Shown: positions 51,154 through 59,915 of the stretch, piece after piece
Layout of the letters: each line of letters begins with the position of its first letter
How positions within the stretch are numbered: position 1 is the stretch's first letter
Source: Lates calcarifer
Lineage: Eukaryota; Chordata; Actinopteri; Centropomidae
DNA length: 64,000 bases
Assembly (NCBI RefSeq): GCF_001640805.2
Contig: NC_066833.1
Span: 11,209,044-11,273,043, forward strand
Direction: 5' to 3'
Position numbers and translations under genes: made by a program
The notes under the pieces: model-generated
Seen by the model: the letters and a program-made list of their open reading frames with translations, nothing else
Told to the model about the DNA's origin: nothing
Databases searched by the model: none

Positions 51154-51969
51154 ATGGTTCATTTTAAACTGACACATGACCGCGTCAGTACAATGGAGAA
51201 GAATGGGTTTTATGTCACACTACCCAGCAACCCTTCATCACAGATATACCCAAACAACAAGATATGGCATTACAGGACAAAACTAGCAAAGCCTATAGTT
51301 TTAAGCGAACCATATGAGGTGGGGGTCATTGAATTTCAATACCCTAGATCATGGGCAGCATTCCCCGCCACTGAGGCCAGCGTGACAATTTATGATTTTA
51401 AAACAGAGGAGACAACGACTGTGACTTTATCTACAGGGCTTTATGAGTCCGTTGCTAGAATAGTAAAAGAATTTAATGCAAAATGCATAGCTAACCCAGC
51501 AACAGCTCGCATTAGTTTACTATACAACAATATAACAAATTTTATTTATTTTTCGGGGGCGGAAGGAATTACTTTTACGTTTAAAGGAAAACTAGCCGAA
51601 ATACTAGGTTTTAAACCGGGGAAACCGTTTACGATACCTGCTTATTCACTATTCAGAAAGCATTATGTAGTGCCCCACCCTGCAGACATTCACGGTGGAT
51701 GCTGCAATATATTTGTTTATAGTGACATTGTGAATTATCAACTGTTGGGTGACTGCTATGTGCTGCTTCTCCGGTGTATAAATGTATCAGATGAAGTCCG
51801 GCGTATGCCCACTTTGACTTATGACAAGCCACACTACACATCGCTCTCCAAATCAGTTATTGATGATATTGAGATTTCTCTAAAAAATGATCAAAACCAG
51901 CACATACCTTTTGAGTACGGAAAAGTGATTGTAAAACTACACTTCAGACCTGTGAGGCAATATTTCTAA
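51154..51969 (+). CDS. Polinton penton-type minor capsid protein, intact frame
   Basis: Single jelly-roll minor capsid protein expected at the vertices of the Polinton/adintovirus virion. The frame is open for 271 residues with no lesion. Recognisable blocks are NGFYVTLPSN near residue 18, VGVIEFQYPRSW near 62-73, the DIHGG...IFVYSDIV strand pair near 177-192 and the end HFRPVRQY. The length agrees with the family's usual 250-280. The likely ATG is at 51,154; a second Met at codon 14 (TMEKNGFYV) is a plausible alternative closer to the usual start. It lies 3' of the broken integrase and 8 bp before the next start codon. It is open where its neighbours are broken. Confidence 0.82.
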   Translation: MVHFKLTHDRVSTMEKNGFYVTLPSNPSSQIYPNNKIWHYRTKLAKPIVLSEPYEVGVIEFQYPRSWAAFPATEASVTIYDFKTEETTTVTLSTGLYESVARIVKEFNAKCIANPATARISLLYNNITNFIYFSGAEGITFTFKGKLAEILGFKPGKPFTIPAYSLFRKHYVVPHPADIHGGCCNIFVYSDIVNYQLLGDCYVLLLRCINVSDEVRRMPTLTYDKPHYTSLSKSVIDDIEISLKNDQNQHIPFEYGKVIVKLHFRPVRQYF

Positions 51970-51976
51970 AGAAAAA

Positions 51977-52319
51977 TGATGCGCACACCATACAACCGCG
52001 ATGAGAGTAGATATATGTCTTACTATATGAACCAGGCTGGGGGAGAATACCAGGCTTTATTGGGACAAGTACACAGTACGGTAGCGGACTAGGAGGCATA
52101 TTCCGCAGTTTATTTAGAATGGCAATCCCACTGTTAAAAAAAGGATTTAGCAAAGCCCCATTTAAAATCGGCCGCCACAAACATTGTAGGGGACGTGGTG
52201 TCAAACATCGCGAGAAACACCATGACTGCAAAGCAGGAAGGGAACGGTCTCTTGGTGTACACTAGAAGACCACAGAAAAGACCGCCCACAGGGCACGCAC
52301 GTAACACTTCTATCATCTA
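51977..52319 (+). pseudogene. pX/pVI-like small capsid-associated protein, broken
   Basis: Begins MMRTPYNRDESRYMSYYMNQ, close to the YYxNQAG start of the pX/pVI-like protein of fish Mavericks. It reads to a stop at about 52,090. The remaining parts (a Lys-rich GF-like region, the NIVGDVVSNIARN amphipathic helix and a basic tail with RRPQKRPPTGHARN) continue in other frames to about 52,322. In adenoviruses the related proteins condense DNA or disrupt membranes; the role here is inferred. It carries at least two frame breaks. Confidence 0.65.
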
Positions 52320-52321
52320 TT

Positions 52322-53480
52322 GAAAAATCCACATTTGTTGAAATCCCGCCTGTTTCGGCAATAACAGACACTGGCCCTATAGAGTTTTACATATCGGCTA
52401 GTGGGGAAGATTATCTGGATCTGAATGATACTACATACTTGTTTACCCGTGTGATGATCACAAATGCCGACGGTACAAACTTGGCAAACGCCGCAGATGT
52501 GGGGTTTATCAACTATCCAGACTGCACGCTACACGTCCACAGGTGGACATCATGCTGGGAGACAGGCTTATAACACAATCCTCCAACACATACCCATACC
52601 GCAGGATAATCGAGTGTCTAATTAACTATGGAACCGACATGCTAAATACACAGTTTAGCACAGGATTGTTTTTCAAAGACACGAGCGGTCACATGGACGA
52701 TGCGTCCATAGAAGGAGACAATGCAGGCCTGGTGGAGAGAGGGGGATAGACGAGAAACAGCCGAATAGTGGAACTAATTTCACCAATACACGCAGATTTG
52801 TTTTTTTCTCTAATGACGGGCGGAAATGACCAGTATACTGTTAAAATCATGTCGGCCAGTGTATTTGTAAAAAAGGTCTCAGTAGCACCTGCTATCAGGC
52901 TGGCGCACAGCAGAGCTCTACAACACACCAATACCAAATATGCTATAGACAGGGTGACTTTAAAAACATTCTCCATTCCAGCCGGTACAAGGGTGTGCAA
53001 CCAGGAAAACCTCTACCTCGGACAAATTCCTAAATTTGTTATAATCAGATTTGAGGGGTATACGGGAAGTTATGGCCGCAACCCGCTTAATTTTGAGAAC
53101 TATGACACAGAGTTTATTGGCTTGTATGCAGACGGACAATCCTATCCCGCTAAACCGTTTCAGCCCTATTTCCAAAGAGGTCATTACACAAGAGAGTATT
53201 ACCAGCTGATTCAAACCACGGGTCGCCGTCTGAAGGACAGATCGCTGGCTATATCTTGTCGAGATTTCGGCGCAGGTTACACACTCTTTTGTTTCACACT
53301 CTTTTGGAGGCGGATGAGGAGTGTTCTGGAAATGTGTCGCTGATTAAAACAGGGAATGTCAGGCTGGAAGTACGTTTCAGAGCGCCACTCCCCCGCACAG
53401 CCAATCTGATTTGTTATTCTGTTTTTGATTCAGTTATTGAAATATCAAACAGGAGACAAGAACTTTTGGACTATTACTAA
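52322..53480 (+). pseudogene. Double jelly-roll major capsid protein, broken
   Basis: Major capsid protein of the Polinton virion. Conserved blocks appear in order but in changing frames: IEKSTFVEIPPVSAITDTGP, ISASGEDYLDL, then LGDRLITQSSNTYPYRRIIE, FKDTSGHMDD, ISPIHADLFFS, VKKVSVAPAIRL and, at the end, VRFRAPLPRTANLICYSVFD to a stop at 53,480. Frame changes occur at about 52,545 (within the Q-V-D-I-M-L-G-D block), after the stop at 52,747-52,749 and at about 53,290. The N-terminal residues usually present before IEKS are absent: the upstream pX-like gene runs straight into this block, so a deletion has joined the two. The segment between TSGHMDD and ISPIHADL looks short but mostly retained. 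Confidence 0.85.
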
Positions 53481-53487
53481 AACCGGC

Positions 53488-53990
53488 ATGAACACCACAG
53501 AATTAACCAGCGTTGTAAAAAAAAATCATTTTTAAGGACACCAACTTTTTGGGTGTATTAGCGTGTGACCAGCTTCCAAATCACAGAGTGTTCAAACACC
53601 CCGCCATGTTGACTGTCTAACATGCCTGGTGAACATTGGCTGGCTATTTATATTACAAAAGACAAGCATGGATATTTTTTTGACAGTTATGGCAACCCTC
53701 CAGATTGTGACAGGTTTCCAGCAGAGATAAATCAGTTTCTTGTAAAAAAACTGTGCCGATATATTTTATTCTCAAAGACAGGTTCAAAGTGATTTCTCCA
53801 TAACCTGCGGACAGCACTGTGTGTTTTTCCTGTGTCATATACAAAAAGGGGTGCCCTATACATGCTTAATTAACATGTATAAAACCAATCTGGTCTGTAA
53901 CGATGCTATGGTTTGTCGTTTTGTTAACAATATACAACCTGTTGCTATATGCCAAGATGATTTTGCATGTGTACAATGTGGTAAATGATG
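53488..53990 (+). pseudogene. Adenain-like cysteine protease, broken
   Basis: The adenovirus-type maturation protease (C5/Ulp1 fold) of Polintons. It starts MNTTELTSVVKKNHFKDTNF. The His block GEHWLAIYI, the Asp/Asn block FFDSYGNPPD and the Gln-Cys block CGQHCVFFLCH are all visible, so the catalytic His and Cys positions are preserved. They lie in different frames: breaks occur at about 53,620 and about 53,790. The end reaches the stop near 53,987, shortly before an AATAAA at 54,014. Confidence 0.82.
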
Positions 53991-54013
53991 TATATGCGAC
54001 TATAACAATTTAA

Positions 54014-54019
54014 AATAAA
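54014..54019 (+). terminator. Poly(A) signal for the rightward Polinton genes
   Basis: AATAAA follows the protease remnant by about 25 bp. On the opposite strand an AATAAA (plus TTTATT at about 54,056) serves the leftward block in the same way, so the two transcription units end face to face. Confidence 0.55.
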
Positions 54020-54084
54020 AGACATTTGAGACAAGAATTTAGTATCAGACACATTTTATTTACACGTTTTTAAATAACACATTC

Positions 54085-54330
54085 CTTTAATGTAAACAAG
54101 TAAAACATTATTTGATGAAAACAAGACAAACATTAATTGCTGAAAATAAGAAAACAGCTTTAATAAGAATAAAAACAATCCTTCAATGTAAACAAGACAA
54201 ACATTAATTGCTGAAAATAAGAAAACAGCTTTAATAAGAATAAAAACAATCCTTAAACATAAACAAGAAAAGAAAAAAACATTATTTGTTGTAAATAAGA
54301 AAAAAACACTTTAATAAAAAAACTTCTACA
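54085..54330. repeat. AT-rich tandem repeat, period about 71 bp
   Basis: The unit, containing AAACATTAATTGCTGAAAAT, occurs at 54,121 and again at 54,192 almost unchanged. Diverged partial copies occur before (about 54,090) and after (about 54,265). It lies between the converging gene blocks of the Polinton. Confidence 0.85.
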
Positions 54331-54375
54331 ACTGGAAAAAAAAAAAATTAATATAAATAAAAAATACAGAATGCA

Positions 54376-55198
54376 TTAAAAATCCACATATGCTGAGGTG
54401 TAGCCCTGTGACCTTTGTGGCTTATACCTCCTTGATTTGGGTGTTTTAAATGGTGTGCTAGACCGGGGTGATTCAACCTATGAATGTTTTCTGCTGATGG
54501 GTGAATCATCATACGCGGTCATACTGGAGTCACTGATTGAATCGATGGTCCCCTTAAACCTTGCGATAGAAGCGTGCACTTTAGTGTTTGGCACAGCTGA
54601 AAGTGGCACGTTTAAATCGGCTAAAGTTTTTAAAAACAAAGTCCAACCAGCAGGCCTTGAGGAATCTGAGACATTGTGTGTGGCTGTTACACTTTTTATT
54701 AAATCATAGACATACGAACCTCTGATCGGTTGTTTGTTAATGATAATAACCCCTTGGTCAGTCCACGATATCACATCTGATGCACGGGCTAATGCTGCCA
54801 AAATGAGCTCAGCGTTTCGCTTTTTTTTTTTTTGGCATGTGTCTTGACACATCTGCCACAACCAGATCTTTAACACCGGCGTCATCAACAAGATGTGCAG
54901 CGTCCTGACTCGTGCCACCTGCATCAAAACTTTCAGTGATAGGAAGTGATAGGGTTAATACACCCTTTTCACGCTCATCCTGTCTCACCAGCGATAGGTA
55001 TCTTTGAAGAATGATGGAATATTTTTTAGCCTTGTTGTACATGTTCAGGTCCGTACGTTGTAATACCTCGACCATCGCTTTGTCCAACTCGTTTTGTGCT
55101 GCCTGTCTGATGGACCCTGTATTCTGCTGCTGCTGTTGTTGTTTCAACATGTCCAACTGGTGTTGGGGGACCAAAAACATTTTCTGTGTGTGTTCCAT
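54376..55198 (-). pseudogene. Polinton-associated basic protein of unknown function, broken
   Basis: Starts MEHTQKMFLVPQHQLDMLKQ at 55,198, followed by a Gln-rich run (residues about 19-26) and the LQRTDLNMYNKAKKYSIILQ helix. This start is shared with an uncharacterised protein found in many fish Mavericks. The first frame ends at about 54,809. The continuation, with VISWTDQGVIIINKQPIRGS and RPAGWTLFLKTLADLNVP, is in another frame to 54,478. The basic tail (TPFKTPKSRRYKPQRSQGYT) lies in yet another frame to a stop at 54,376-54,378. Two frame breaks, at about 54,810-54,930 and about 54,480. It starts 6 bp after the previous gene's stop. Function unknown; the basic, C-terminally Arg/Lys-rich composition would suit nucleic-acid binding. 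Confidence 0.62.
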
Positions 55199-55204
55199 TT
55201 TTTT

Positions 55205-55526
55205 TTACCCACAAGTAATGAGACTAGCAATAAATGGAATGGCTGCACCTAATAACGGTAATAAAAAACCACCGGATTGGTTGATGGTCTTTCTTTTTTT
55301 CAAAGTTTTGACTCTTTTGTTGGCAACCAGTCTGATTATTGCTTTTTGCCTTTTAAGCTGTTTGTATTGTCGGTCAGTCAGCGGGATGTTACATCTCAAC
55401 ACATTAAGAGCTATTTCACACACAGCAGTGATAAAGTCAGGACCAGCATTACTAATAATGACTCTTTGTACCCTAGGCGGCGATTTACTCCAGCAGTGCC
55501 AGATTTCTCTGCGTGCGTGACGACAT
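55205..55526 (-). pseudogene. Small GGFL-motif Polinton protein, broken in its N-terminal third
   Basis: A family of about 100-130 residues widespread in animal Mavericks, with no known function. It has a basic helix-rich first half and a hydrophobic C-terminus after a Gly-Gly-Phe-Leu motif. The ATG at 55,526 (MSSRTQRNLALLE) lies 2 bp after the ATPase stop. A frame break near 55,430-55,480 separates it from the rest, which reads CEIALNVLRCNIPLTDRQYK, a basic KRVKTLKKRK stretch, then QSGGFLLPLLGAAIPFIASL to the stop at 55,205. The hydrophobic tail could be a membrane segment. Confidence 0.65.
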
Positions 55527-55528
55527 CC

Positions 55529-56194
55529 TCACCCCTTGTGTTTTTTTGGTATATAGACAACCGGCAGGTCTAAAAGCAAATTCGTTCTGAGTCTTAAATG
55601 TTCGGGTGTCTTGGCTTTATAATATATAAGGAGATAACCGTATGGGACACCGGTCGCGTCATTAAATGCTTCTAAAAAATATTTACTGTTACCCGGAAAC
55701 ATCTGTCTGCCTAAAAGGAATATTTGATATTTATCTCGGGGGTTATTAAACAAAACTAAATAATTGGTATTTAGACTAATGGTCCGACTGGACTTATCCT
55801 GTATAAACAAATTCTGAACCAGATAAATACAACTTAAATTTCTATGGTGTACATATTTGGTAAACATGTTCTGTACTAAGTTATTGCTCGCATCGTTCAT
55901 TAAATCATCTATAATTAACAAATTGATTTTGTCTGGGGGTAATAACACGTCATCACACAGAGATTCAGGCAAACCGTTTACAAAGTTGATGTCTCTTATC
56001 TGTTGATCATACAATGGCTGCCAGCATGAATAAATGTAAACAATATTGTCCACATTGTGTGAAATAATCCTTGCTGCATTTTCAATAACACTCTTGACAA
56101 AAAAAGTCTTCCCACAATTAGAGGGACCGCTGACAACCAAACTAAATGGGTGCTGTAGTCTGCCATCAAAACATCGATCTAATTTAGAATCCAT
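55529..56194 (-). CDS. Polinton packaging ATPase (A32/FtsK-HerA-like), intact frame
   Basis: A genome-packaging ATPase that would drive viral DNA into the capsid. From the ATG at 56,194 the frame is open for 221 residues. It shows Walker A GPSNCGKT (residues about 24-31), Walker B INLLIIDDLM (about 83-92), a sensor-like CIYLVQNLF block and the GYLLIYYK C-terminal strand. This length is normal for the family. The start is chosen because the ATG overlaps the polymerase stop by 11 bp (56,184-56,194), an arrangement typical of these compact elements. The longer upstream frame in the same phase is the polymerase C-terminus shifted into this frame, not an extension of the ATPase. It is open despite heavy damage to the polymerase gene upstream. 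Confidence 0.88.
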   Translation of the reverse strand: MDSKLDRCFDGRLQHPFSLVVSGPSNCGKTFFVKSVIENAARIISHNVDNIVYIYSCWQPLYDQQIRDINFVNGLPESLCDDVLLPPDKINLLIIDDLMNDASNNLVQNMFTKYVHHRNLSCIYLVQNLFIQDKSSRTISLNTNYLVLFNNPRDKYQIFLLGRQMFPGNSKYFLEAFNDATGVPYGYLLIYYKAKTPEHLRLRTNLLLDLPVVYIPKKHKG

Positions 56195-59100
56195 AAGGCA
56201 GTTTAGTGTAATCAGGCAACACCTTGCGCTTGTTGTACACCACCTGGACTCTGTTTCATTCTTCAGATGAAGCTTCTTTTTATCGCGTTTGATGGTGTCA
56301 GATACAGCTGTGAGGTGTGCATCTGTGCTCCGATTGGCTACAAATAAATACACTAGTCCAGCTAGCGACTCAGGGGTGACTGTTTTGGAGTTTGCAGCAT
56401 TAAGTGTCACACCTTTACACTTAACCTGTGTCTTCCCCTGGCGTGTATGATATGCATAGCACTTTGGCCCCCTGGACACAAACTCTGCGATGTAGTCCTC
56501 CTCCTCAGGACCCCCGTCATTTAACTCATCTGTTAAATCACCTAGATAAGGGCCTAAAGGAGGGATCCACTCGCCAGGTCGCGATGTGAAGATGACAGTC
56601 TGTGTCACAGTACAAAACGTGCTGCTGCAGCTTGTCCAGTAAATCATACAACATGAGCCTGGCGTATGCGGTGGTCATGGCACCTATGAACGCGTTTACA
56701 TCTTTTACCTGGGACCTCCTGCCACCAGCATGGCACCACAGCACCATGGCCACATCGTCTGAGATGAAACAGAACTGTCTCACATCGTAATGATCACTGA
56801 ACATCAGCTGTGTGATATGTCTGGATCTGTGATCAACTCACACGACGGCATGTTACTCCTCATGCTGAACCTGCCCCACAGAGAGTTTAGGAGTAGTTTA
56901 TTACAACTCCTAACTGCCTTGTTAACACGGATCTTGGCCGGATCTAACCTGATGCCCTCCTTTTCATAATAATCAGCAATGTATTTTTGCTGATCTTCAG
57001 GAGTTTTCACATGTTTTGGGTAGCCCGATGCCTCCTGTTTGCATTTAAGAAATGTTTTGACATACTCCTTAAACAAAGTATCTGTCTTGTTCGGAAAATG
57101 CCACACCTCGTCAATGCATTTGGTACCCTTTCTACAGCACCTTTTCAAGCTCGAATGTCATCTATATACCTGACAGCTGTCTGGCACCGTCACTGTGCCT
57201 GCACTCACCGTTTTGATTTAGCTCTTCAGCGCACGTGTGGCACCGTGGGAACATGAGTTTGCTGTGGCACCTGTAGGGCAGGACGGGGTGGTACAGGCCT
57301 CTTGGTGGCAGCACAGTGCACTTGACAAAGCCGAAATAGCTGTCAATACTGCCAAAGTTGTTTGAGATTATTTGCGGGTGACCGATAAGGTATTCTTTTT
57401 TGGATTGGACTGTGGGGTACAGGCTGGTGAAATCAAAATAATGAATTTTTTCACCAGTGTCACAGCCGGCCTTGTGATGTAATTTCATGGCATTTGTACG
57501 GCCACCAAAAAGAGCCTTTCTGGGGTCCAGGCGTTCCGGTTTTTTATACAGCGACAAAAAAAGTTTTGCTGCCGGATCTACGGTTGTCTGCATCACCCAT
57601 TCACACTCCCACAGCACAAAAACACGCATGCCATGCTGTGACTCCAAGGCGCTCACCTTCTCAGAAAAGATGTGGTAAAGCTCGCCTTAGGGAACCTTGG
57701 CTACAGGGTTCATGTCACTCTCGACGTGGCATTTGACACATCCGTGGTAGAAACAGCCTGCAAACTCATAGCACGTATTTGTGGCTGTGTTGTAGCCATC
57801 CACAAAGTACGGCCCTACCTGCATCTCTCCCCCCTTTAGTGCATGCTTTATTAGGATGTTTTGCGTCTTGGCGACATATTCAAGCCACTGTATAGACACA
57901 TCTGAATAGGTCTTATTTTGCACTACGTATGCACCTTCGTACGTAAGAGCCAGTGTGTCTTTGGAGAGAAAGACACACACAGCGTCTTAAACACACCCAT
58001 GCAGCTGGATGCCAGAGTGGTATATACAAACAGATCCAGCTGTGTGCACTGCAGAAATGCTTCGCGATATATCAAGCATGCCCTACGCAACACCTCCACA
58101 TCGTTAGCATAGTAGCGGCGCATTTCAGCTTGAATATCAAAAACACTGCCACGGACTGTCTCATACCACACCAGAACTTGGCTTTCTCGCAATTCCATTT
58201 CTGACAAAGTACTCCAACAGTACTCCAACAGTATGTAGTTTTCAAAGCCTGACGCGTTGTGGGCAATAAATGTGTACCCTCTAAATCTAGGGTGCCTGTA
58301 GTGATTGACAAACGCCCCACACTTTAATGTGCTGAAACAAAACTTGTTCCCACTCATGTCCATTGCACACACAAAATTGGCCTCATGCTTACCATTGTGG
58401 TATCTTGTCTCAAAGTCGTATAGAATGTAGTTTTGCTGGGGCTTTTGTTTTTCAACGGGTTGTATAAAGCATTGATGAGGGAGGTTGCTGTCCAATTTAC
58501 GCTCCCTGCAGTGTGAGCACACAATGGGTGCACACTTGTGGGGATTTTTTCCATACTTGTAGGTCTTGCCACATGCCTCGCAGTATTTCAATGTGTCGCA
58601 TGGGGTCATATTGTGAGTGGGATCTACAGCCTTGTGTTGTTGATAACAATACACCGATTTGCATATGCGCTTACAATTGGAGCATTTCACGGTGTTACCA
58701 GAGTGTTACTGGCATTGGGTGTAGCACACATTGCAATGATGTTTGCAATTGTGTAGTAGAGGCGATTCATAAGTGCTGTAACAATAGTGGCACACATAAG
58801 AGGCACCAAAAAATCCTGTAGGCTTTTCTTTTAACATGTAGATGTTTTTCAAATTTGGTGACATCAGTGAATGATACCTGTTGCATGTGGTGAAGGCCTA
58901 CAGTGTTGTGTAACTGTTGGGCATACTCTAGTTTTTCTGGCTCAGACAAGGTAGCATCGACGGCATGTGCAAGGCATAAACAGAAGCACAGAGTGTTGTC
59001 ATCAACACTGTTGTTAGGATTGTACAGAAACCGCCCCTTTTTAGAGAGAATCTCATCATAAGGCACATTACCCAGCTTTAAGCGAGCACCATGCTTCTGT

Positions 59101-59873
59101 TCTGTCATCTGATAAGGACTCATCACTCTACATGACCTGTGCAATTTCTTCTAAAAACAAGTCCACATTGTAATCATCCGCAATGTAATCACATTGTAAT
59201 TGTTCGCATGTAAAACAGCTTGTACGTCGTTGGCAAGAGACGACCCTCTCAAAACAACATTTAAAACACTACCCGGCTGCGATGCCTCTAGCGCCTGCTC
59301 AATAACACCAGACAAACTTTCTCTGACCCTGGCAGGCACCTGCTCTGGATTATCCATGTCGATGTTTCTAAAATTGACACACTGTCTCAGTTCTAAAGCG
59401 TTAAAGACAGGTATGTCCCTAACCTCAGCCTGTCCTCCACCAGACCCCGGGTGTTCAATACCGTGATCGCTTTCAACCAATGGCTCATGTTGTATTTGAT
59501 CATTAGATTCACTATCAACTGCAGCAGCAGCAGCAGAAGTACCAGCAGTATCAACAGCAGAAGAAGTAGTAGCAACGCCACGTGGTACAGAATTATTAAA
59601 ACCACCCCCGGTACTACAACATGTACAAGAAGACGTTTCAGTACCATCAGATGTAATACCAGGCTCAGCCACACACTTGCGCAAGCGCCACCCCCACTCA
59701 CGCATGGCATCAAATTTTCTCTTAATGGTCAGATCCCACTGATTAAAAACCACAGCGTCAAATGAAAAAAACATATGTAACTGATTTTCTTCTTCTACCA
59801 AATTGTCATTATCATTAACAACCACTCGACCAGAGCCGTCGCTGCGTTTAAAAATCTTGTTGGGTTGGGCCAT
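56184..59873 (-). pseudogene. Polinton protein-primed-type DNA polymerase B, heavily broken
   Basis: The replicative polymerase of the element. The N-terminus starts at 59,873 (MAQPNKIFKRSD), followed by an Ala/Ser-rich linker and a DUF-like part with RNIDMDNPEQVPARVRESL. Cys-rich zinc ribbons lie at about 58,800-58,500. Exonuclease motifs are visible: ILYDFETR (I), AHNASGFENYILLEY (II) and YYANDVEVLRR (III). Polymerase motif A is DFTSLYPTVQ (about 57,400), motif B KLLLNSLWGRF (about 56,880), and motif C YCDTD sits directly at a frame break (about 56,595). The end is KRKVLPDYTKLPYGF, with the stop at 56,184-56,186. Lesions: a frame change near 59,160, a stop at 59,128-59,130, a frame change and loss near 58,800, a deletion between exo II and III near 58,200, a frame change near 57,970, an in-frame stop at 57,687, and frame changes near 57,155, 56,815, 56,595 and 56,255. 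Confidence 0.9.
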
Positions 59874-59875
59874 GT

Positions 59876-59909
59876 CTTTTTTTTTTTTTTTTTTTTTTTT
59901 CCCCTACAG
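59876..59909. repeat. Poly(T)-CCCTACAG junction at the left edge of the 1.8-kb array
   Basis: About 24 T, then CCCCTACAG, then CTAAGATTAAGG. The same T-run and CCCTACAG recur at 61,741-61,760 and 63,572-63,591. On the plus strand it resembles a strong splice acceptor; on the minus strand it is an A-rich tract just after the stop of the coiled-coil gene. The polymerase start codon lies only a few bases beyond this tract. Confidence 0.7.
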
Positions 59910-59915
59910 CTAAGA

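Noticed and set aside
55011..55520. 169-codon plus-strand open frame rich in Cys and Leu
   Set aside because: It is the antisense shadow of the two small leftward Polinton genes.
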